64,000 bases of DNA from Dipteris shenzhenensis (Eukaryota > Polypodiophyta > Polypodiopsida > Gleicheniales), in assembly GCA_047967505.1 (NCBI GenBank), contig CM106539.1, one strand, 5' to 3'. A program made the translations under genes and the position numbers. Below, one piece after another: positions 55,301 through 64,000 of this stretch (its first letter is position 1; every line of letters starts with the position of its first letter). A model generated the notes under the pieces. The model was not told where the DNA came from. It saw only the letters and a program-made list of their open reading frames with translations, and ran no database searches.

Positions 55301-56530
55301 AGAGGAGAAACTATTTAGATGCAGGGCTTATCGCACTTCATACAAGCAGAATCATTCTTGTAATTCACTATTTCTAAGAAGTTGCGCACAAACAGAAGAT
55401 CCAAACGAGATGGTGGTTCATGGTGACAACTCAGTATACAGCGGGAATTCCAGAATTCTGTCCAACGCACGTTCCGGGGAAAAAGAGAGATTACGCCTAG
55501 ACATGACTAGACAATCCGCTCACCGCCTCGTATGTTTGAAGCGCGTCAAGAAAGCAAGAAATGATGTCCAGTGATACAGTGATTTTCGTAGGCATGTTTG
55601 CTTCGTGTAAGAAAAAATTTTCAAAAAAATTTACTTCAAAAAATTACCTCTGTTGCATCTTGACCTCAGCACTGAAGTACATTCTTTCAGACTCGCGAAT
55701 TGATTGTTCGAGCTTGCAGGGTAACAACGTTCAAATCATCCAGGGAAGCCTATCACGCGTAGCAAATGAGTATCCATTTTTGCGGGAACTGCATTGAGTC
55801 GAAGAAAGGAGCAACTCCTTTGAATACACATGTTATTACATCGGCTTTCAGGCTGGTATGATCCTCTCTTTCTGGTTCTTTGACTCTCGAAGGTCGGAAA
55901 TCGCTTCAGATTATCGTGCTGAGGGTCCCCTTCATGATGTAAGCGAAGGTCCAGGATGTGAGGCCATAGCCGATGGTCCAAGGCGAGAGGTAGAAGGTTC
56001 AGCAGTGTGAGAAGTGGTTGGGTGTGCAGTAGATAGTGAATTAGGTCCAGTCAACGTGGTGCTATGAGGTGCTACACCCATGGACCTTTTAGGCCTTTTC
56101 GGCCTAACTTTCGGCCAACTTCCTCCACACGGTCAAAACCCAACAAGAAGGGTGTCAAGAAAATCCTCTTGGAGCTTAGTGCCTAAGGACTGGCTTGAAG
56201 CACTATACCTGCTGCATCTAGGGATTCAAAAACAACCTCAAAGAAAACTCGACCAAGCAAACAAACATCTGTGAGCTGCCTTGCAAGGTTTCCAAGTAAA
56301 GTGGCAACAACCAGCCGCTGGCCTATAGCCTAGAAGGGTGGGACCCATGGATGCGAGCAAAGAGCGATGTCAAGCTCTCCTACTCTGTATCTTTTTTGAG
56401 CTGCTACAACTTGTCATGATGGTTTTTACGACCGATGGAAGTGGGGAAGGTTTGGCTGAAGGCAGAGCCATCGCCAATCGGGTGGGAAGGCCAACTCAAA
56501 CACTATTGAGCTCCGTCCAACTAAAACACT
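55301..56530 (+). other. 3' flank of the phosphatase gene
   Basis: No canonical AATAAA was seen within 300 bp; polyadenylation could use a variant signal. A C/G-rich repeat-like segment begins near 56040. No coding sequence is recognised. Confidence 0.4.
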
Positions 56531-56715
56531 GCTAGGATAGAGAAGAGGATGAAGGTAGGGAGGGGCTAAGGGGGCGAGGGAAGGGGGCTAAGAAGGCAAG
56601 GATAAGGAGGTGAGGAGGGGGCTGAGGGAGGCGAGAGAGGGGATGCAGGGAGGGAGGGAGGAGAGAGGGGCTAGGAGGGAGGCTGGGAGAGGCTGAGAGA
56701 AGGCAACAAGGGGAG
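56530..56715 (+). repeat. Purine-rich tract (GGGA/GAGG)
   Basis: Almost only G and A (AGGGAGGGAGGAGAGAGGGG and similar). It could form triplex or G-quadruplex DNA and is prone to length change. Confidence 0.85.
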
Positions 56716-56759
56716 TTGGGAAGCAACAGCAGTCATGAGATTCTATGTGTGGATTTTTC

Positions 56760-57950
56760 ATGCAATAGCATTTGCTATAACAAGTCTAAGATTTAAAGTC
56801 AGATAAATTTTTACATCATGAACTTGTTTTAAGAATGGAGCAAAATATCATACTAGTCGCAACTTTGAAATCCTACATAAGCACGTCGACTAAGGGTCTT
56901 CACAAAAATTTAAACCAAAGAGCACAATCTTATAAGTATTTTTCTATTCAGATTTCTAGATCAAAATTATCCCATCAACATAATGGATGAGTAAATTTGT
57001 CCCTAGATTTTTGGTTGCAAAATTTAGCTACTGGTCATGGATCGTCCAAAAGATCTTAGAAGTACATGTGTCACTATCCCAGTGACATGTAAGTGAGAAC
57101 GAAATATGTTAATTGGGAAAGACAACCTTCAATGGACCCTAAACATGTTATAGATGTCACGAACATCAAGCAACAAGTGAGGCAACAAGAGTGCTATTGA
57201 TAAGAAATTGTTTTAGCAGGCTAGAGCTTTGCCATTTCTCTAAGAAAAATTGTTAGATACCTTGAATTTCTATCAAGTAGTTACTTTGATAATGAAACCA
57301 TAACTTGTCAAGTGTGTGTGTTAGGTAAGGGAACAATTGAAGTCATTGGTATAAGAGTTGTCCAAAAGTTATAGAAAAATAGATTAGCATGTAAATAGGA
57401 AATCGTCAAAAGAAAGCTACTTTTCTTTTTGAAAAACGGCTTTAAAATATCTCGACGTAAGTTCTTAAGTGACTTCTCAAGTCAAATTCAATAGAGAGAT
57501 TGAAATTAGCTCTAGGCAAGGCTAACCAAGCTAAAATGAAAAGGTAAACATCTATAATTACATAAAGACCAAGTTGCATAAATTAGTTTAGCAAAAGGTA
57601 GTTATATAATCCAAAGTTTCTGAAATTTGAGGACAATTGACAATTAATTATACTACATCATAACCAATGCAAACTGTATCAAAGTGACTACTATTTTTGG
57701 ACTTATTAAGAAGTTATAAATTCAAAGAAATTAAGTGCATTTTCCCACCTAGGGTTATGTTATGTTTGTAAACTTAACATAATAGCTACTTTAAAGTTAT
57801 CCTTAACAATACAATTGCATTTCTATTGCTATACATTATAAGTGGTTGTAACAAAAAACCTGCATCTCTTTTCACACAAATGGCATATTGTGGTTTAATC
57901 TCTAAGCTTAAACCACAAAGACTTTGTTTACCTCTATTGATGTTTTGGGG
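56760..57950. other. AT-rich stretch, no feature recognised
   Basis: A/T-rich with many short A or T runs. Stretches such as TTGAATTTCTATCAAGTAG look retrotransposon-derived. I could not assign any gene or element. Confidence 0.3.
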
Positions 57951-58044
57951 ACTTAACATCAACTAAGGGAAAGCTCACAAACTAAAGGATGAAATGGGTA
58001 GCTAGAGCTTCCGAACGAAGAGTAATCTACCAAAGAATTTGGCA

Positions 58045-58228
58045 AAGTAGGGAGTAGCTTGAATCCACCCATGAACATTATATGTAGAATGCCCAATGCA
58101 TAAGCAGTGCTAGGTGACACATTAAGTGACACTATTTGAAGAAGCGGTAGGGAGTAGCTTGAATCCACCCATGAACATTATATGGAGAATGCCCAGTGCA
58201 CACGTTAAGTGACACTATTTGAAGAAGC
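58045..58228. repeat. Tandem duplication about 100 bp
   Basis: AGTAGCTTGAATCCACCCAT near 58053 and 58154, followed in both by GAACATTATATG, GAATGCCCA and AAGTGACACTATTTGAAGAA. The second unit lacks about 15 bp. Confidence 0.88.
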
Positions 58229-58899
58229 AAGTGAATGAAGGACCTCAACAATCAAAGGCTTGTAGGTGGGTGCAACAGAGGAGTAAAAAGGACTTGACAA
58301 TGAATCAACCCATGGGACCAAGGACACGGTTAGAAGTTTGCATGGCGGATTAGTCTGAGCATAGTCTATTAGTCTAGATGGATACAAAGTAAAGGCACCT
58401 ACCTTTTGACAAGGGAGGTGCGAATCATTGTAAATGCAGTGGGTATTATCCATTGCAAACGTCAGTCAAGAGACTTGTATATAATGTTCTAGCATCACAA
58501 AATTTGGGGTCATTCTTGCAACATAGGCAACTTGGTTGTGTGAAGTGTAGTGAAGAGTTGTTTGTATTTGAGCTAATTTGGCTTCAATTATTGGAATCTC
58601 CTCTCTCTCTTTCAATAATTTTTTTTTCTTTGAGTTGTTTGTTTCCCCCTTGACCCCATGAAGGGCATACGTTTCACCTCGATTCACATGTGCTCGAATA
58701 GGGTGATGCCCTTCTAGCCATCTAGAGAAAACAATTTCCTTAATTCTATGAAGTATGAAGCACCATGACAAACTGATCAACCAATGGCACCATCACCATT
58801 AAAATTTGGTGATCCTGTTATGGAGTGCAAAGTTTACACATAAGAGAAGGCAATGGAGTGTTAGCAAAATGATGTATAGTGAATGACAAAGCTAATGGA

Positions 58900-59780
58900 T
58901 GCAAGAACAAGATAACTTCCACAACAAAGAGGGGAGTGGATCGCTAGTCTCAAGCCAAGACAAGAAGGTGAGACAATTATTGAAGAAGATGAATCCTTTA
59001 TCACGGCAGGTGAGTTGGCCAACGTGTCCACTAGCATCAATGTTGAACAAAGAGATGAAGAAGGACACGACCAAGAGAGTCAATGAATTCCAGCTCCAAT
59101 GAATTTGCGTGAGTTTTGGCAAAAACAAGGGATCAGAATCTCATCACCATAAGGAATAAGATTGAATCAAGAGGAGAAATTGGAATGGGTACACAACAAA
59201 ATTTGGAGAAACTACGCCAGTGAGTCCATGAGTAAGCCTATGCTAAAGAGCCAATGGAGCAAGAGGACTAAGATATGAATGAAGTCTTTTGTGGGAACAA
59301 GGGTGAGAAACCCCAATCTCATGGTTAGAATTTTCAAAGAACACCTTCAATATTGCAAGCACTCATGAGGAGAGTACTTCATGTACTTCCCCACCACTTC
59401 CACTAACAAATTCATTGGATGCTACGAGCGGTACCAGATGCATAATTTTGCCACGTGGAATGAGTTGAAGTCTGCATTCTTGAAGAGGTTCCAGCACAAA
59501 TTTAATAAGGAATTCAGCATAAACTTCATCAAGGAAGATATATTGCTAAATCTCAACTGACTCAATCAAATGAAAGGTGAATCTATGTATGACTTTGTAC
59601 GTGAATGACGTGCTGACCAATTAGCTCTACAACATGCAAGATGAAAAAATGTTGTAGCCTTGGTCAATGAGTGGTCTCACTCGAGGAGTGGGCTGCACAA
59701 CATCGAGATTACATACCCAATGAGTATGTATGACGAATTTCTCAACAGAGCAATTAGAACACAGAATCTTGAAAGAAAAT
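58900..59780 (+). pseudogene. Ty3/gypsy-like gag remnant
   Basis: Frames near 59390-59690 read YFPTTSTNKFIG, then HNFATWNELKSAFLKRFQHK and FNKEFSINFIKEDILLNLN, the standard gypsy gag pattern (F-P-x-x-L-x-G-x-A, W-x-x-F-x-x-F-x-x-x-F). Upstream is an acidic/basic helical region (LVSSQDKKVRQLLKKM). Five or more stops. No pol is seen downstream. Confidence 0.65.
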
Positions 59781-60537
59781 AAGGAGCTAATATGAGAAGT
59801 GAACGATAATTGGCCAAGTTGAAGGTAAGGTAAAAAATAACAAAATGTATATTAAAAAGGTGAAAAAAGGAAAAATTATCAATTTGTTTTCTCTTTAGAA
59901 ATCCAAGGAGAATAATTTCTAAGCAAAGAGAGAAATTACTGTAATAAAAATAAGAAGTTAACAGTATACACATTCCTCAAAGTTTTTGTCTTATTAAAGG
60001 AAGAAGTGCCTAAGTTAAACAATTCATGGGATAAAAAAAGAGAAGTTAAGTTAAAGCTCGCTCAAGCAAATAAGAAAAGTTCTCAAAATAAGTAAAAGAG
60101 AATAACGAGAAGGATCCATGCACACTAGGGTGTATATTCTATTGGCAAGAACCTAGTACTATGATATTAGTATGCTTTTGAAAGGAAACTGGAGTTATTG
60201 CATGCACAATTCCAATGTAACAGTTGTAGACTCTTGCAAATCCAATTTTCGTCATTCTGAATTATGAACTTCATTAGGCCGGTTCAAGCTTTCATTTTTT
60301 GTTAGAGAGCGAATGTTGATTTAACATATGTTCACTCGAAAGGACAACAACATGTCGGCCAGAGAAAGGTCTATGTTTGGTTTAATTTTTCATCTTTGCT
60401 AGACAAAGAAGCAGCGTACATGGGCCCAAGATTAGTGCAGATTGGCCAGAGTAGATGTTCAAAGAAAGCAATGCGCGTTGGCCAGAGAGCAAACATTTGG
60501 TTTAAGCTTTGCCTTTGTAGGGCCTGTCAAAAAAAGG

Positions 60538-60540
<3 letters not shown>

Positions 60541-60590
<50 letters not shown>
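60541..60590. repeat. (CT)25 microsatellite
   Basis: An uninterrupted CT dinucleotide run of 50 bp. Confidence 0.98.
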
Positions 60591-60593
<3 letters not shown>

Positions 60594-61009
60594 GGGGTAC
60601 TCAGAACAAGAAGTCGTAAAATATTTGCCTTTCTTATAACCCTTATGAGCCACTTGAGCATAAGGAACAACACTAATGCCTTGCTAAAGTTTCTTGGGCT
60701 TCCTAGTAGAATGAGGTGTATTAGAAAATTGGTTTTCCAACAATCCTATACTCCTTTAAAGTGACAATATTTTTTTGTAGATTTTGAGCAAGTGTTCGAG
60801 TTTTCTTCTTTTAGGACCTTTGCCTTGGCATGCAACTTTGATGATTTCATAGGACTAAACTGTAATCCTATTCAATATAACTTTTGCTTTTACGTATGAC
60901 TGAACTATAACCTTGTTTGAAACAGGTTGAAACATGTCTCTGAAAAGAAACCTGAGATCACCACGAAACCAAAAAAGTCCTGACAACCCCTCCTAGGCTC
61001 TTTCCATTC

Positions 61010-61840
61010 CAGTCAGGGTGAAGCCAGGCTGGAAATTCTTCCTTAAAGCTAAACTAAGACTATACAATGACATGGAGGACTAGATGCAGGAGACTTGGGG
61101 AAGCCAAGACAAGGCAAGCCGTTGAGGCTACCACATTGTTAGTCTAAAGGAGTTTTATGAAGACTTTATGTGTGTATATAGAATGATATACCAATCGACT
61201 ATAGTTATGAACAATGAGATAGGCACGGTTTTGGCCCGAGCATATGCTATATCTACTAATGGCATTGAGGTGGATTGGAAATATTTTTCCCACCATCGAG
61301 AAATGAATCTGAGGAGTGGTATTCAAGATAGCACATATATCAAATAAGAACATGCTGTAGGAACCCCTTGGAAGCCACTAAAAATGAACACCCTCAATAC
61401 TGCATTTATGCATTGAACAAGAAAATGTGATATCTAATTGGATGAGGAAGGTGGAGGAGGAGAGAATAAAACTACTTTGGAATTAGAGGTAGTTGTTACC
61501 AGTGAGTCTGAAGCCTTTAAACAAGTTGACTCTATTAAGCATTCCACAGAGTGGGTGCATAGAAAACTTAACAATTTGTAGCTTTAGTGAGATAAGGGAA
61601 CAAGAGCTCTTAGCAGATTTGGAAAAGTTGGAAGCAGAGTTGAAATCCTTAAAAAGTTTGAATCATCAAGAATCCGTCATGCCGAATCATAGAGCAACTG
61701 GAGGTAGGAGTTCAGTTCAAAAATTATATACGGGACTTGATGGAGGATCTGACACAGTGTGGGTTGTGATCCGAGTACCAATACAACATCTAGCATGCTT
61801 TGGACATATTCTAGTGTACATTGAAAAGTAAGATAAACTT
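61010..61840 (+). pseudogene. Broken coding-like region of unknown type
   Basis: Frames give VKPGWKFFLKAKLRLYNDME, YQSTIVMNNEIGTVLARAYA then ISTNGIEVDWKYFSHHREMN, and later IREQELLADLEKLEAELKSL, a clear heptad-like coiled-coil segment. Stops separate them. The composition is protein-like; the family is not recognised. It could be a DNA-transposon or gag relic, or a gene fragment. Confidence 0.3.
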
Positions 61841-62169
61841 TTTATAAACATAGTTTGTGTTTTATCTTAGGCCTAGCTCCTCACATGTAGTATGTGCTAA
61901 GTTCTAACCCTTTCATACATATGTAGGTGTGTATTGTGTTCTATACTTTGTCGGTGCGGTGTTTGCACCATGTTTGCATACATGCCACATGGGGTATGCA
62001 GCAGTACAACTTTTGAGCATACCCAGTGCATCTATCTGCCCTACGAGAAATTTGTTTCAGGAGATTGGGTGGCTACCATGGGATTTAAGAAAACTAGTAA
62101 GTTTGCTTTCCAAGTTGTGCTTTTGTATACTAATGGTGACGTGTTATATCTAAAATTGGCACTAATATA

Positions 62170-63140
62170 GTACTAACATTATACAATTTTAATATTAAAA
62201 TAATCGACTACTATTTATTTCTAACCCAATAATAATATATTAAAGCACCAATATATTATTGGGTATAGTACGAATATAAGACTCATCTAGTACTCATATA
62301 GTGCTCTTGTAGTACTTATGTAGTACTCATATCCAAGAATAATATAGTACTATTTGTTTTCATTCAATACTAATATAGTAGAGCACTAACATAGTATTGA
62401 TATAGTACTATCTATTTTTGTATAATACTAGTATAGTAGAGCACTAACAATACTAATATAGTACTATCTATTTCTATACAATACTAATATAGTACAACAC
62501 TAACAATACTAATATAGTTTCTATAGTAGAGTAATAATATGGTATTATCTTTTTTTGTATAATACTGATATAGGAGAGTACTAACAATCTAATATAGTTT
62601 CTATAGTAGAGTACTAATGTAGTACTAATATAGTACTATTTATTTTTGTACGATACTAATATAGTAGAGCATTAATGTAGTACTAATACGTACTATCTTT
62701 TTTTGTCCAATACTAATATAGTACTATTTGTTTTTGTATAATACTAATATAGTTTCTATAGTATAGTACTAATATAGTACTAATGTAGTGCTAAAATAGT
62801 ACTATCTGTTTTCATACAATACTAATATAGTAGAGCTCTAATAGTCTAGTATAGTTTCTATAGTAGAGTACTAATATAGTACTATCTATGCAATACTAAT
62901 ATAGTAGAGCACTAATAGTACTATTATAGTCTTGTCTACTACTAATATAGTAATCATATATTTTCTATAGTAGAGTACTAATGTAGTACTAATAGAGTAT
63001 TAATATAGTACTATCTATTTCTATACAATACTAATATAGTAGAGCACTAACATAGTACTATTTGTCTCTATTCTCGTCTTTATATAGTAGAATGCTAATG
63101 TACTATTTGTTTCTATTCTATTAGTATATGTTACTATTGT
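62170..63140. repeat. AT-rich degenerate tandem array (TACTAATATAGTA units)
   Basis: About 1 kb with dozens of copies of ACTAATATAGTA, TAGTACTAT and TAGAGCACTAA in varying order. Local periods are about 50-60 bp, roughly TATTTTTGTATAATACTAA then TATAGTAGAGCACTAAC. Many copies contain the AGTACT palindrome. No coding sequence. It looks satellite-like, possibly carried by a larger element. Confidence 0.9.
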
Positions 63141-63499
63141 AGTACTACCAATTTCCCTTTTACAACTACTCTAGTGTTTACACTTGGTTTAGTACTAAAC
63201 TTGTTTCTTGTAGTATTCAATGCTAATGTATGTGGTCTTTAGTTAGTCAATACTTGGTAATTGTAACTACATTTACGGGATTTGTGCCTATTTTGGAAAT
63301 AGATAATATTAAATTATTTTTTAAATTTTGTACTTTGTGGTTTATTACTAAACCATTTCCCTGTAGTATTGAAAGAAAAGGTAAGCAGAGTTCATGCTAC
63401 ACAAGCTTTGAAGAAGTTTAGAAGAGTACCTATCCGAGATGATATTTTTGAAACTCCTACCACTACAATAGTGTTTCAAAACTCCTACCACTACAATAG

Positions 63500-63780
63500 T
63501 GTTTCCCAATGAGAAGAAAGAGTAGCATGGATCCGTGCAGGCATCCTATTGTAAACCCACCAAAGAGAACATGGGTGGCCGCTTGGAGAATGAAAACATT
63601 CTTGATCCTAACTTGGTTGCTACAAAAGGGAGGTAAGTACTGTGATTATAATGAAGATGATGTCTTGGAAAAGGTGAGAAGGAAGAGGGAAGTAATTGAG
63701 GCAAAGATTGCAAAGGAAGATTTGACAAAAGAGGGGGATACGAAAGAAGAGATGGAAGATGTGTCCTCCGATGAAGGTAG
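63500..63780 (+). CDS. Possible exon(s) of an unknown gene
   Basis: A frame near 63630-63775 reads DYNEDDVLEKVRRKREVIEA, KIAKEDLTKEGDTKEEMEDV and SSDEG, an acidic/basic helix. It is followed by a donor-like GAAG|GTAGG; an earlier donor-like GGGAG|GTAAGT sits at 63632. No acceptor or homology was recognised, and the window ends before more can be seen. Confidence 0.25.
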
Positions 63781-64000
63781 GATATGTTATTGGCATCCTT
63801 CCCTTTTTTTGTGTTTCTCCTATTGCATTACATATGGAGTAAACACGTGGAATTGGTTATCCATTTCAACTGATAAGATTACGTTGAAAGATGAGGCTAG
63901 TGGTGTGATGAAGGGAGGACTAGAATCCAAAAATAGAAGTGTTACAAGGTCCTTATACAATAGCAAGAAGAAAATAAATAAAAATGGTATGTAATTATAT

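Noticed and set aside
60396-60764. Frames through the (CT)25 tract
   Set aside because: Translation is dominated by the dinucleotide repeat (LSLSLS or RERERE).
1-64000. CRISPR arrays, prokaryotic operons, rRNA or tRNA genes
   Set aside because: No repeat-spacer pattern, ribosome binding sites or RNA gene structures were seen. Only primer sites complementary to tRNA-iMet occur.

Overview
The window looks like nuclear DNA of a land plant with a large, transposon-rich genome. Genes have canonical GT-AG introns. L1-type LINEs and Ty1/copia retrotransposons primed by initiator tRNA-Met are abundant, and one gene has introns of 6-28 kb. There are no operons, ribosome binding sites or prokaryotic signals. 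The giant introns and diverged LINE/copia families suggest a fern or other non-seed plant, but the species cannot be fixed from sequence alone.

The one host gene I can support is on the + strand, with eighteen exons between 9175 and 55300. Joined in phase they give 605 codons plus a stop: the second half of an N-terminal C2 domain, a complete inositol polyphosphate 5-phosphatase (IPPc) domain with every hallmark catalytic motif, and a C-terminal C2 domain with acidic loops typical of calcium binding. The 5' exons (first half of the N-terminal C2, start codon, promoter) were not found. Three introns are very large: 10008-18142, 19131-25649 and 26975-54580. Nearly everything else between 9 and 55 kb is mobile DNA inside them. 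Two introns appear to use GC donors, and one donor site lies in a 40-bp tandem duplication.

Layout: 0-0.5 kb is an AT-rich fold-back. 1.3-2.7 kb is a LINE tail. 2.8-6.4 kb is a broken copia element carrying a 550-bp hAT-like insertion with perfect 8-bp target duplications. 6.7-8.95 kb is an antisense LINE ORF1-like region. 9.2-10 kb holds exons 1-4. 11.3-15 kb is an antisense LINE. 18.1-19.1 kb holds exons 5-9. 21-24.6 kb has copia, LTR-like and LINE fragments. 25.6-27 kb holds exons 10-15. 27.9-54.5 kb is the giant intron, containing: a copia element (28.7-36.8 kb) carrying an L1-like LINE; a head-to-head LINE pair with a second hAT-like element; an LTR element (40.4-48.9 kb) that contains both a 1.83-kb internally deleted copia and a LINE with a 448-bp tandem duplication; more LINE fragments; and an antisense copia with a long LTR. 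54.6-55.3 kb holds exons 16-18. 55.3-64 kb is intergenic, with a gypsy-like gag remnant, a (CT)25 tract, unrecognised coding-like pieces and a 1-kb AT-rich satellite-like array.

All retroelement reading frames are interrupted, so none looks autonomous. All boundaries, identities and joins were read by eye; no database search or alignment was run.
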